Below are positions 15,793 to 24,027 of a stretch of DNA of 27,858 bases, one piece after another. Source of the stretch: Lachnospiraceae bacterium (GTDB lineage: Bacteria > Bacillota > Clostridia > Lachnospirales > Lachnospiraceae); NCBI GenBank assembly GCA_900766815.1, contig CAAFWV010000030.1:1-27858 (forward strand). The letters run 5' to 3'. Every line of letters starts with the position of its first letter. Position 1 is the first letter of the stretch. Under the pieces are notes generated by a model. That model had not been told where the DNA came from and ran no database searches. It was given only the letters and a program-made list of their open reading frames with translations. A program made the position numbers and the translations under genes.

Positions 15793-16983
15793 TTATATCG
15801 CCAGGTCTACATGATTCAGTGTACCAACACTTCCGGTACTTTCTTTAAGATAGATGCCTGTCTTCTTTATCTCGCCGTTTAGCTTATTCTCATCATCCTT
15901 GAGACTAAACTGAGTATTCGCATTGCCCAGATATATCGCACCTACATCAGCCCGCTTCAGGTCAATCAGAACATCCCTGCCCTTCTCATCCTTAGTCCAG
16001 ACGCGAAGCTTATCGAAGATGTCATCATTCTCGTCAATCCAGCCGTTGCCGTCGCGGTCATACTTGGCAAGGTCTGCAAACCCATCACCACTCCCGGTAC
16101 CGAACAGCTCCGAGCCGTCATTAATCTTACCGTCACCGTTCTTATCAAGCGCCAGGAAACCGGAGCCTTTTCCCGCAAATGATATCTCCTCGCTCTCCCC
16201 GTCCGAATCCAGGTCAAAGAGGAACTTCTGGTCGCTGACCGAGGCAATGTTCGAATCTAGATTGATTATCAGCGGGTCAGTCTTAATATACTCCTCCACC
16301 GTAAGCGAATCAATCTTACTCATGAACGCCCTCGACATTGATACGTCAACATTAAAATCAATACTTCTTCCGTCAGCCGTCTTCACCATTCCCGCCGACC
16401 TGAACGTTGTGCACTCGCTCTCCACCATGAATCCACTGCTTGCTGTGATTCTCTGCCACGTCGTGCCCGTAGCGTCCGTGCCGAAGCTGCTTAGGGAAAA
16501 AGCGCCCAGACTGACTGAATCGGCAGCATTAAAGCTTATGGATGCCGAATCAAGCTTCCTGTACTTAGCCGACCTTAAATCCAGTACATTGTCGTTTTTG
16601 CCGGGTTCCAATTCGCATTCCTCCGGGGCTTTCTCTCCACGAAGTGCTGCAAGAATTCTCCTAAGCATCTTGATTTTCAAGCTGATTTCATCCGGGATAT
16701 CATACTGATTTCCTGTGTTATGGGTCTTCAGATGCTCTGCCATGTTCTGAAGAGATTTCGCTTCGTTTTCCTTACGTCTGCGCTGCTCTTCTTCCTTTAC
16801 CTGCTCCTGATAATCAAGCATCGCCTCTCTGACACCCTTACCACCCGACTCCTTAGACAGAGTCAGAATAGCACCTGCTGCATCCTTCGATTTAGCTGCT
16901 TCCATGGTAATTGATTCCTTGTAAGTGTAGCTGTCCTCCCGATGCGTAGATGCCATAGCAATAGAACTGCTTTGAATTTTCAT
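15793..16983 (-). CDS. Calcium-binding-motif (EF-hand-like) protein, probably in the motility regulon
   Basis: 396 aa from MKIQSSSIAMAS; AAGGAG lies 7 bases before ATG 16983, so a longer frame opening with MWQRELP is not used. There is no signal peptide. The N-terminal third is helical and charged (coiled-coil-like at about 50-85). A central part follows with no recognised domain. At about 257-320 stand three Asp-rich loops, DLDSDGESEEI, DKNGDGKINDG and DRDGNGWIDEND, each with the D-x-D-x-D/N-G spacing of EF-hand or dockerin-type calcium loops, separated by an ELFGTGSGDGF segment. I recall similar C-terminal modules in clostridial proteins of unknown function. Upstream lies a near-perfect sigma-28 promoter, which suggests co-regulation with flagella and chemotaxis genes. 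Its role there is unknown; a secreted or surface fate would need a non-classical export route. Confidence 0.87.
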   Translation of the reverse strand: MKIQSSSIAMASTHREDSYTYKESITMEAAKSKDAAGAILTLSKESGGKGVREAMLDYQEQVKEEEQRRRKENEAKSLQNMAEHLKTHNTGNQYDIPDEISLKIKMLRRILAALRGEKAPEECELEPGKNDNVLDLRSAKYRKLDSASISFNAADSVSLGAFSLSSFGTDATGTTWQRITASSGFMVESECTTFRSAGMVKTADGRSIDFNVDVSMSRAFMSKIDSLTVEEYIKTDPLIINLDSNIASVSDQKFLFDLDSDGESEEISFAGKGSGFLALDKNGDGKINDGSELFGTGSGDGFADLAKYDRDGNGWIDENDDIFDKLRVWTKDEKGRDVLIDLKRADVGAIYLGNANTQFSLKDDENKLNGEIKKTGIYLKESTGSVGTLNHVDLAI

Positions 16984-17042
16984 ATCGGACTCCTTTCCGC
17001 ATATATATGGCAACTCCCTTTGCCACAATGCTGTTTATGTTC

Positions 17043-17069
17043 ATATCGGCATCCGATGAAAATATTTTA
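17043..17069 (-). promoter_or_regulatory. Sigma-28 (SigD/FliA) promoter
   Basis: On the minus strand TAAA (17069-17066), exactly 15 bases, then GCCGATAT (17050-17043). This matches the flagellar sigma-28 consensus TAAA-N15-GCCGATAA at all but the last position. It lies 60 bases before the start codon of the calcium-motif gene and in an intergenic region. Other GCCGATA strings in the window fall inside coding regions and lack the TAAA partner. Confidence 0.85.
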
Positions 17070-17126
17070 GTTAATTCCGAGAAATAATCAATACCTTTTT
17101 AAGCCAATTCGGAATGAAAAAAGGGC

Positions 17127-17969
17127 CTATCTTATTATTATCTCTGTCTTTGACTTATCAACTATCTCAGGTTCTATCAGAATATCCTCAATTGCATCCG
17201 CAACAATTCGACCCCTATAAGGATTCTTAATTCCCGCGATTTTTCCCAAAACAGAAGCATCGACCTCACTTCGCTCAAAGGACAAATCGGTGTCCACCAT
17301 CCTGCAATCGATAAGCTTCAGACCCTCACAGTAACACAGTGGCTGAGTCCCGATAATTGTACAGTTGATAAAGGTCAGATTCTTAGAATACCAGCCGAGA
17401 TATTCACCCTTAACAATGCTGTCTCTCACGGTAACATTTTCACTGTGCCAGAAGGCATCCTTGGTATCAAGGTTTGAGTCTGTTATCGTCATTTCGGTCA
17501 CATACTGGAAGGAATATTTAGCCTTCATGGTGAGATTATTAATATGAAGATTCGCGCTTTCGAAGAATGGGTACTCCGAATTAAGTGTCATATTATCGAT
17601 GCTAATATCTCTGCACTTCCACATGAACTCAGGCGAAATCACATCCAGATTGTTAAGCTTTAGCCCCACACATTCCCTGAGCGCCTTGATGCCGTGAAGC
17701 ATAGAATCGCTGATTGTAATATTCTTGTCATACCAAAGCGCGGCCCTGCAATTCTCAGTCATGTCAACGCCGCTAATTACCGCATTCGTTACATGCCAGA
17801 AGGGATACCTTAAATTAAAATATGAATCCCTGACCACAATATCTCTGCATTCCTTAAGCGCAGACTCGCCGTCCGCTTCACCGTCGAAGGAACAATTAAT
17901 CACCTCTATACCATTAAGTCCGTAGAGGGCTCGTTCCTCATCCAGCTTTAGTTCAAAAAATTGTTGCAT
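17127..17969 (-). CDS. DUF3737 family protein (right-handed beta-helix-like)
   Basis: 280 aa. The sequence is a run of short strand-turn repeats, such as NITISDSML, DISIDNMTLNS, NLHINNLTMKA, EMTITDSNL, NVTVRDSIVK and NLTFINCTI, recurring about every 20 residues. That is the signature of a pectate-lyase-like beta-helix and, as I recall, of DUF3737. Aromatic FW, LW and GWY patches recur between repeats. There is no signal peptide, so it should be cytoplasmic, and no catalytic residues can be named. The ATG at 17969 overlaps the end of the LytTR gene by 22 bp, which implies coupling. No terminator is obvious after the stop codon. The function of DUF3737 is unknown. Confidence 0.87.
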   Translation of the reverse strand: MQQFFELKLDEERALYGLNGIEVINCSFDGEADGESALKECRDIVVRDSYFNLRYPFWHVTNAVISGVDMTENCRAALWYDKNITISDSMLHGIKALRECVGLKLNNLDVISPEFMWKCRDISIDNMTLNSEYPFFESANLHINNLTMKAKYSFQYVTEMTITDSNLDTKDAFWHSENVTVRDSIVKGEYLGWYSKNLTFINCTIIGTQPLCYCEGLKLIDCRMVDTDLSFERSEVDASVLGKIAGIKNPYRGRIVADAIEDILIEPEIVDKSKTEIIIR

Positions 17970-18748
17970 ACATCCAATGCACTGCCTTTCACATATTTTA
18001 GTTCATCAATATCAAACAGAATACAGCCACAATGACCCTCGAATGTAGGGAAGCTGATAATCTGCAGATTGGTATCTACTTCGGGACTGTAATCCATTGT
18101 CTCGATTCTGTCGCCAAATATGGCCGATCTTTCATAATTACGCAGCCACTTGGAGTCCATATTGGGAAATATACTGCTAAACGAACTGTTAATCAGCTCA
18201 TTAAGCGGATACTTCTCAATCTTGCCCAGAGCTTCATTGCCATATCTGAATATCCAGTCAACAGCATGGCTTTCCTCATCAAATACCATCTCTATATCGG
18301 CAAACGCAAAGGGCATATGTTCAAACCCACGATAATACTCCCTGTATTCCTCATAGCTATGTGGACATTCATTTTTCGAGAATCCAACAATCTTATCCTT
18401 CTGCCTATGCTCAATTTCATCCTTAATCTGCTTACGCTTACGCTTTACGTAATCAAGCTTCTCACCGTTTATCAGGACAAGATAATCATCCACACTGTGA
18501 ACTGCCATAACAGCCACAAGCAGACTCCTGTGAACCTTGACAAAGTCATCCCCAAGTTCATCGCAAAGCTTCTCCATAGTATTCCTTGTAGGGATTACTG
18601 TTCCGTCAGACATATGAATCTCAGCAACATTGCGCCTCATCTCAACATAGAGAATCCTGCCCCTGTCAATATTAACTTCACTTCTGTTACTCATAACAGT
18701 AATGGTGCCACCTTTATGTACTGCACCTGTTGTATTCTTTATACTCAT
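17948..18748 (-). CDS. LytTR DNA-binding protein with C-terminal PAS-like domain
   Basis: 266 aa from MSIKNTTG (ATG 18748; the upstream site GGAAT is weak, and a TTG four codons earlier is an alternative). Residues about 15-105 form a LytTR DNA-binding domain, with ILYVEMRRNVAEIHMSDG and the typical DDFVKVHRSLLVAV segment. No receiver domain precedes it. After a basic helix (VKRKRKQIKDEIEHRQKDK) residues about 130-255 look like a PAS fold: YYRGFEHMPFAFADIEMVF, then DWIFRYGNEALGKIEKYP. It could sense a small molecule or redox state and bind DNA. It starts 15 bp after the fbpA stop and overlaps the DUF3737 gene, its likeliest functional partner. The PAS call is by pattern only. Confidence 0.84.
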   Translation of the reverse strand: MSIKNTTGAVHKGGTITVMSNRSEVNIDRGRILYVEMRRNVAEIHMSDGTVIPTRNTMEKLCDELGDDFVKVHRSLLVAVMAVHSVDDYLVLINGEKLDYVKRKRKQIKDEIEHRQKDKIVGFSKNECPHSYEEYREYYRGFEHMPFAFADIEMVFDEESHAVDWIFRYGNEALGKIEKYPLNELINSSFSSIFPNMDSKWLRNYERSAIFGDRIETMDYSPEVDTNLQIISFPTFEGHCGCILFDIDELKYVKGSALDVCNNFLN

Positions 18749-18763
18749 ATGCAATTCCAACGC

Positions 18764-20512
18764 TTATGTTTCTTCTACAGCCTTAATTCCTTCAATGTCA
18801 CTATAGCTCATCATAGAATAATTAGTATAATACACCACAAAACCGGGCTTACTTCCGTTAGGCTTCTTTACATCCTTACGCTTAAGATAATCTATCTCCA
18901 CCTTCTCCGACTTCGAGCCTTTGGAATAATGTGCCGCCAGTCTGCCTGCCTCTTCAAAGGTTTTATCAGGCAGTTCCCTGCCTTCTGTCTTGACAATGAC
19001 ATGAGAACCCGGTATTCCTTTGGCATGGAACCACCAGTCTCCTCCGTTGGCCACCTTGAAGGTCAGCTCATCATTCTGGTAATTATTCTTCCCAACGTAT
19101 ATATCAAATCCGTCACTGCTTACGTAATGAAGCGGACGACTCTTGAATCTAAGCTTGGTCCTGCCACCCTTTCTTCTGATGTATCCGCACTCAATCATCT
19201 CTTCCTTGATTTCGTTGATATCCTCTTCCTTGGTGGCAAATTCAAGTGCATTCATAATCGACTGCAGATGGTCAATCTCCTCCTTAACCTCCACAGTCAG
19301 TGTCTCAAGCGCCTCTCTGGTTCGCTTCAGCTTCCCATACTTATCGAAATACTTCTTTGCATTCTCCATGGCACTCAGAGTCTCATCAAGCGGCACCACG
19401 ATTTCCTCACCATCATAATAGTTCACAAGCTTAGCCTGCTTTGCTCCCTCTTCAATTCCATAGCCATAGGTATGCAGCAGCTCACCGTATATCCTGTACT
19501 TCTCCATCTTTTCGGTGTCCTTCAGCTGCTTAAGCTGTATATCATATTTCTTGCTGTCACGCTCTAAGATAATTGAGACAATCTTACGCAGGTCCGCCGA
19601 CTTGGCTCTCGACCTGTTAATCGTCTCCTTCTCCTTATAGAAGCCTTCGATAAGCTTAGAGGGACTGCCTGCCTCTCTCCTGTTATCGCTTGAATATGAC
19701 GGCGCATCGACCATGCTGTAGTCCTTGACAACACCGTTTTCAAGTAATATTACAGGGGCAAAATCGCCCTTTCTTACTCTCATCATAATCGAAGCGAAGG
19801 CATTTGAGATTCTGCCAAGCGCCTCACTTCTTCTCACCTTAGAGATATCCGTATCAGGCTCTACTCCCGCCAGGACACAGAGCTCCGAAGCCTGCATCGG
19901 TGACATTCCGACTAAGGACTGATAGATAACCTTATAGATTTCACCACTTTCCCTCGATGCAATCAGTGACTCAAACTCCTGCCTGCTTATTGTCATAGGA
20001 TTCACCCGGCCCTCCTGATGCGGAACAAAATAATCACATCCCGGCAATACCTCCCTCACGGAGCTTGTCATTGCATTGACTCTTTTTATGCTGTCAAGAA
20101 TCTTATTATTATCATCAATAAAGATAATATTGCTGTACTTACCCATAAGTTCAACGATGAGGTGCTTCGTGCACACATCACCAAGCTCATTGAGGTGTTC
20201 CAGTTCAATATCTATTATCCTCTCAAAATCAGGCTGAGTAATCGATATAATCCTGGCGTTATTCAGATGCTTCCTAAGCAACATTGTGAATGCCGGTGCC
20301 ACCTGTGGACTAACCTTATTCTCATCAGTCAGATAGCACAGGGGCAGAGACGGGTTAGCCGATAACAATAATCTGTACTGGTTACCCGATGCCTTAATTG
20401 TGAGAAGGAGCTCGTCCTTCTCGGGTTGAGCTATTTTATTAATTCTGCCCTCAATTAGTACGCTATTCAGTTCATGAACGATGGCTGCCACCGTAAATCC
20501 GTCAAATGCCAT
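18764..20512 (-). CDS. rqcH: NFACT protein RqcH / fibronectin-binding-protein homologue (ribosome quality control)
   Basis: 582 aa, full family length. The NFACT-N domain begins MAFDGFTVAAIVHEL and includes ITQPDFERIIDIEL and LIVELMGKYSNIIFID. The middle has helix-hairpin-helix and coiled-coil segments (about 285-440). The C-terminal NFACT-R domain (about 455-565) has DWWFHAKGIPGSHVI and AAHYSKGSKSEKVEIDY. The protein binds stalled 50S subunits and recruits tRNA-Ala to add C-terminal alanine tails that mark nascent chains for degradation; older names are FbpA/YloA. The pair at 97-98 is Glu-Arg, where I recall Asp-Arg in B. subtilis RqcH. GGAGG stands 5 bases before ATG 20512. It probably heads an operon with the LytTR and DUF3737 genes. 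Confidence 0.95.
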   Translation of the reverse strand: MAFDGFTVAAIVHELNSVLIEGRINKIAQPEKDELLLTIKASGNQYRLLLSANPSLPLCYLTDENKVSPQVAPAFTMLLRKHLNNARIISITQPDFERIIDIELEHLNELGDVCTKHLIVELMGKYSNIIFIDDNNKILDSIKRVNAMTSSVREVLPGCDYFVPHQEGRVNPMTISRQEFESLIASRESGEIYKVIYQSLVGMSPMQASELCVLAGVEPDTDISKVRRSEALGRISNAFASIMMRVRKGDFAPVILLENGVVKDYSMVDAPSYSSDNRREAGSPSKLIEGFYKEKETINRSRAKSADLRKIVSIILERDSKKYDIQLKQLKDTEKMEKYRIYGELLHTYGYGIEEGAKQAKLVNYYDGEEIVVPLDETLSAMENAKKYFDKYGKLKRTREALETLTVEVKEEIDHLQSIMNALEFATKEEDINEIKEEMIECGYIRRKGGRTKLRFKSRPLHYVSSDGFDIYVGKNNYQNDELTFKVANGGDWWFHAKGIPGSHVIVKTEGRELPDKTFEEAGRLAAHYSKGSKSEKVEIDYLKRKDVKKPNGSKPGFVVYYTNYSMMSYSDIEGIKAVEET

Positions 20513-20538
20513 ATTTCCTCCGATAAATCACAGCCCTT

Positions 20539-20547
20539 ATTATAACA
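20539..20547 (-). promoter_or_regulatory. Extended -10 promoter of rqcH
   Basis: On the minus strand TGTTATAAT is a perfect extended -10 element about 27 bases before the start codon. The best -35 candidate 17 bases upstream (TTCCGA) is weak and lies inside the stem of the cstA terminator, so promoter and terminator overlap. Confidence 0.6.
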
Positions 20548-20549
20548 CA

Positions 20550-20585
20550 ACAAAATACTCCTCGGAAATAAATCCCGAGGAGTAT
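20550..20585 (-). terminator. Intrinsic terminator after cstA
   Basis: On the minus strand ATACTCCTCGG and CCGAGGAGTAT form a perfect 11-bp stem around a 9-base loop, followed by TTTGTTGTGTT. It lies about 30 bases after the cstA stop codon. Confidence 0.88.
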
Positions 20586-20617
20586 AATAATCTCTTTATT
20601 TAGCTAATCAAATATGA

Positions 20618-22351
20618 TTATGCGTTAGCCTTCTTCTTAGCAGCTACGATTGTCTGAATACCTTCGATTGCAAGGATTACAGCGAGTACTACAAGAAGGA
20701 TACCGATGATGGCCTGAGCCCAGGGACCCCAGTCTGCACCGCCTGCTGTAATTGCAGCGATCTGAGTCTTAGTATTGATAAGAAGTGAAGCAATTGTTAC
20801 AACAAGCATGAATGCCATTGGAATGAGGAACATGTTGTTGTTCTTTCCAATGTTACCAAGCCATGTAGCTACAGCAAGTAAGCCGATAGCTGCAAGGAGC
20901 TGGTTAGCTGATCCGAACAGAGCCCAGATCTTAGCATAGCCGTTCATACCAAGAACAATACCAAGAATAACTGTGATGATTGTTGCTACATAAGGATTAG
21001 AGATGAACTTCTTGAATCCTGTAACATTCTCAGGTGTCTCACCCTTTGTAGAATCAATCCAGAACTCCTGGAACATGAATCTTGCAAGTCTTGTTGCTGT
21101 ATCAAGTGATGTAAGACAGAAAGCTGAGTATGTAAGTACAAGTAATGTATATAATACATTGTATGTACCGGGAATAACATCATCAACCATGTGTGCAATA
21201 CCACCACCGAAGATAGCTGTTGCTCCCTGAAGAGCTGTATCAGGATTAGCCTGGTTGTAAGCATAAGCATAACCAACTGCTACTACTGTCATGATAGCAA
21301 GTACACACTCGAGAAGCATACCACCGTAAGCGATAGGCTTAGCATCTGACTCCTTGTCAAGCTGCTTAGATGTTGTACCTGAAGATACAAGTGAGTGGAA
21401 ACCTGAAATAGCACCACAGGCGATTGTTGTAAACAGAACAGGGAATACAGGAGTTGTACACTCTGCACTCTGAATTACAGGAAGCGCATTAAGTGATGGA
21501 TGTGACAGGATGATACCAATCAGAGCAAGTCCAAGCATAGCATAAAGCAGGAAGCTTGAGAGGTAATCTCTTGGCTGTAACAGAATCCATACAGGAGTAA
21601 CTGACGCAATAGCGATGTAGATACCTACAACGATCATCCACTGATTGTTGGTAAGGTAAAGCGGATGCCAGTTAAGACCAACTGCGATGATTCCTACGAT
21701 TGCAAGCACACCAATAATTGATGATAAAAGCATAGGAGCGTTCTTACGATATACGCAGAAGCCGAATACGATGGCAATCAGGATGAATAACAGTGAAACC
21801 ATGGCAACCTGAGCATTGGCTGTTGTTGCTGCCTTATCAATAATACCTGTATACTTGCCGTCAACCTTAACATCACCTGCGAAGGTACTTGCTACGATTG
21901 AAGCAAATGCAGCTACTACAAGGATAAGTGTCAGATAAGCGAAGGTGATGAATAATCTCTTTGCTCTTCTTGACATGTTTGCTGAGATAATCTCTCCGAT
22001 TGACTTACCGCCATGACGAACAGATGCAACAAGAGCACCGAAGTCATGAACGCCACCGAAGAAAATACCACCGATTACAATCCAAAGTGCACAAGCAAGC
22101 CAACCAAAGCCTAAGCCAAGGGCGCTGATAGGACCTGTGATAGGACCTGCACCTGCGATTGAAGAGAAGTGATGTCCCATAAGGACAGGAGCCTTAGCAG
22201 GAACATAGTCCACGCCATCCTCCATTGTGTGAGCCGGTGTAGGCTCATCGGATTCACCTACGCCCCACTTCTTGCAAAGGTATCCACCGTAGAAGATGTA
22301 ACCTACAACAAGTAATGCGACACAGATGATGAGTAACAATAAACCATTCAT
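20618..22351 (-). CDS. cstA: CstA-family carbon starvation / pyruvate or peptide transporter
   Basis: 577 aa, a polytopic membrane protein with about 15 hydrophobic helices. The family signature is present at about 55-110: MGHHFSSIAGAGPITGP, then GGIFFGGVHDFGALVASVRHGGKSIGE. A second conserved part, ISGFHSLVSSGTTSKQLDKE, is near 318-337. It is shorter than E. coli CstA (about 700 aa), as is common in Firmicutes. CstA/BtsT-type proteins import pyruvate or peptides under nutrient limitation; the substrate here cannot be fixed from sequence. AAGGAG lies 9 bases before ATG 22351. A hypothetical gene ends 29 bp upstream and is probably co-transcribed. A strong terminator follows. No two-component system is adjacent. 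Confidence 0.94.
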   Translation of the reverse strand: MNGLLLLIICVALLVVGYIFYGGYLCKKWGVGESDEPTPAHTMEDGVDYVPAKAPVLMGHHFSSIAGAGPITGPISALGLGFGWLACALWIVIGGIFFGGVHDFGALVASVRHGGKSIGEIISANMSRRAKRLFITFAYLTLILVVAAFASIVASTFAGDVKVDGKYTGIIDKAATTANAQVAMVSLLFILIAIVFGFCVYRKNAPMLLSSIIGVLAIVGIIAVGLNWHPLYLTNNQWMIVVGIYIAIASVTPVWILLQPRDYLSSFLLYAMLGLALIGIILSHPSLNALPVIQSAECTTPVFPVLFTTIACGAISGFHSLVSSGTTSKQLDKESDAKPIAYGGMLLECVLAIMTVVAVGYAYAYNQANPDTALQGATAIFGGGIAHMVDDVIPGTYNVLYTLLVLTYSAFCLTSLDTATRLARFMFQEFWIDSTKGETPENVTGFKKFISNPYVATIITVILGIVLGMNGYAKIWALFGSANQLLAAIGLLAVATWLGNIGKNNNMFLIPMAFMLVVTIASLLINTKTQIAAITAGGADWGPWAQAIIGILLVVLAVILAIEGIQTIVAAKKKANA

Positions 22352-22380
22352 TACTACTATCTCCTTCTACATTAAAAAAT

Positions 22381-22914
22381 TTATTTACATTTGGCCATGT
22401 AGTGGTCAATATGTATCTTAATATAATCCCCCGTTGACTTACCATATCTGTTATGATAAATCTTATTGTCATTAAGGGTTACAAGTGCCGTATGCATCTC
22501 CATCCAACCCTTAAGCGAGAACATGAAGTTCTTATATATCTTACACTTCTTAATCCTCTTTATCGCCTCAGCATCGGCTTCATCTGCGATAATCAGTGCA
22601 ACCAGGTGTGTACACATATGCTGGTTCTTGAAGCTCACATGATCGAGGTCAATCTTCGGCATTCCGTCGTCATGCGTCTCATTGATTATTCGAGTGGCAG
22701 TCTCGGCATCAAGCTTCGGAATCCTGTAGATATAGACATATTCATCAGCATCCGCCGTCCACATCTTGCATTCCTTGAATATGGCACACTGATATTCCTC
22801 CACATGCATATGAGCGGTGGCAATCAGACCCTCTTCCCTGTCGCCATATTCCTCTATATCAAAGTTGTTCCTGTATCCGTTCAGAAGCTGTGTCAGAAAA
22901 TCCTTATAATTCAT
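22381..22914 (-). CDS. Hypothetical protein upstream of cstA
   Basis: 177 aa, soluble and without a signal peptide or membrane helix. It is rich in His, Met, Cys and Lys. The first part is MNYKDFLTQLLNGYRNNFDIEEY, then a beta-rich stretch with KECKMWTADADEYVYIYRI, a His/Met-rich segment HVSFKNQHMCTHLVALI, and a C-terminal half KIYKNFMFSLKGWMEMHTALVTL. I have a vague memory of relatives in Clostridia with W-x-A and K-x-Y-K-N-x-x-F-x-x-K-G patterns but no named family. AGGAAG lies 5 bases before ATG 22914. It is separated from cstA by 29 bp with no terminator, so it is probably the first gene of the cstA transcript. A regulatory or accessory role for CstA is inference only. Confidence 0.8.
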   Translation of the reverse strand: MNYKDFLTQLLNGYRNNFDIEEYGDREEGLIATAHMHVEEYQCAIFKECKMWTADADEYVYIYRIPKLDAETATRIINETHDDGMPKIDLDHVSFKNQHMCTHLVALIIADEADAEAIKRIKKCKIYKNFMFSLKGWMEMHTALVTLNDNKIYHNRYGKSTGDYIKIHIDHYMAKCK

Positions 22915-22948
22915 TATTTCTTCCTAATAATAACCGCAATCTAAAAAT

Positions 22949-22977
22949 AATTTAACACAATAAATCGACAAATTCAA
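22949..22977 (-). promoter_or_regulatory. Promoter candidate for the hypothetical gene and cstA
   Basis: On the minus strand TTGAAT, a 17-bp spacer and TAAATT lie about 35 bases before the start codon. Hexamer matches are moderate. Confidence 0.4.
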
Positions 22978-22996
22978 CCGTTCATGTTTACAAACC

Positions 22997-23025
22997 TTGT
23001 CAGATTATTCGCACTACTATACAAT
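22997..23025 (+). promoter_or_regulatory. Promoter candidate for the acyltransferase gene
   Basis: TTGTCA, a 17-bp spacer and TACAAT on the plus strand, about 20 bases before the start codon. The predicted leader is very short and holds only the GGAGGGAG ribosome binding site. The promoter diverges from the cstA-side promoter. Confidence 0.55.
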
Positions 23026-23046
23026 AATTCATGGAGGGAGTTACAT

Positions 23047-24027
23047 ATGAGTAATCGAATTGTCAATCTTGACCTTGTCAAGGTGTTGGCTGCTATTGGC
23101 GTAGTCGGCCTTCATGCCATCGGCATGGTCAATTATTCTATCTATTATTTCTGCGATTTTGCCGTTCCGCTTTTCATGATGGTCAACGGCTATCTGATGT
23201 TTAGCAAGGCTAATATCACGCCCGCCTACGCCTTTAGGAAAATCCTTAGTCTGCTTAGAATCGTAGTCTGCTGGAACCTTCTGATTATGCTTCCCGTAAT
23301 GGTTTTTCGCCACAAATTCGTTAATCCTGTAAGGCTATGCGTAAACAGCCTCCTCCAGAAGGGCTACCTGTGGCATTTCTGGTATTTCGGTGCGCTGATT
23401 ATCATCTACCTCGCGCTCCCGCTTATTCATTCCCTCTTGAAAAACCGCCCCTTACTGCATCTCATCCTCGTTGCAATTCTTGCTTTATTCTCAATTGCAA
23501 TAAGTATCCTGTCGATGGTAAGAGGCTACTCAATCCAGAAGTATGTACCTCAGACCCTTAGACTCTGGACCTGGCTTATGTTCTTCCTGTTCGGAGGCTT
23601 ATGTACAACTTCCTATTTTGATAAGCTGTGTGAGTTTCCCCTATGGGTTCATACTATGCTTACCGTTGTTTTTGCTTTTATTAACAATGTGGCTGAGAAG
23701 AAGGAGGGACTGTATCTTCTCCATGAGAGAATTGCGGATCTCTTCTATGATGACCTTACCTCCATTATCTGGTATTGCCTGCTCTTCACCTTACTTCTCA
23801 GAGTACCGCTAAGTGCCCGGGTAAAAAAGATAGCGACAAGCCTAGAACCGCTTACCCTCGGTGTCTTCATAATACATCCGATTCTGCTTGCCGGTGCATC
23901 ATCTGTATACACTCCATCCGGCACATTGTCGGCTGTAATCTTCTTTGTAATAATTACACTTCTGAGCGGAATTGCTTCATGCATTATGAGCAGGATAGTG
24001 ATTATCAGAGAGCTGATACGTCTGTGA
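23047..24027 (+). CDS. Membrane acyltransferase (Acyltransferase_3/OafA type)
   Basis: 326 aa from MSNRIVNLDLVKVLAA; GGAGGGAG lies 7 bases before ATG 23047, so a start 21 codons upstream is not used. About ten hydrophobic helices span the whole protein. The N-terminal pattern NLDLVKVLAAIGVVGLHA has the conserved D and the H of family 3 acyltransferases, followed by DFAVPLFMMVNGYLMF and LLQKGYLWHFWYFGALI. Such enzymes transfer acetyl or other acyl groups to surface sugars; the acceptor is not evident. It is the only gene on the plus strand, next to a tRNA pair, with no glycan genes around it. It may have been acquired separately. No terminator of its own is clear; the tRNA terminator hairpin downstream may stop it weakly. 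Confidence 0.9.
   Translation: MSNRIVNLDLVKVLAAIGVVGLHAIGMVNYSIYYFCDFAVPLFMMVNGYLMFSKANITPAYAFRKILSLLRIVVCWNLLIMLPVMVFRHKFVNPVRLCVNSLLQKGYLWHFWYFGALIIIYLALPLIHSLLKNRPLLHLILVAILALFSIAISILSMVRGYSIQKYVPQTLRLWTWLMFFLFGGLCTTSYFDKLCEFPLWVHTMLTVVFAFINNVAEKKEGLYLLHERIADLFYDDLTSIIWYCLLFTLLLRVPLSARVKKIATSLEPLTLGVFIIHPILLAGASSVYTPSGTLSAVIFFVIITLLSGIASCIMSRIVIIRELIRL

Noticed and set aside
18294..18301. Second GCCGATAT sigma-28-like -10 element
   Set aside because: It is inside the LytTR-PAS coding sequence (encoding FADIE) and has no TAAA 15 bases upstream.
18032..19567. Long plus-strand open frame of 511 codons opposite the LytTR gene and rqcH
   Set aside because: It lies antisense to two well-supported genes, has a Leu/Ile/His/Cys-rich composition typical of a reversed coding frame, no ribosome binding site and no recognisable domain.
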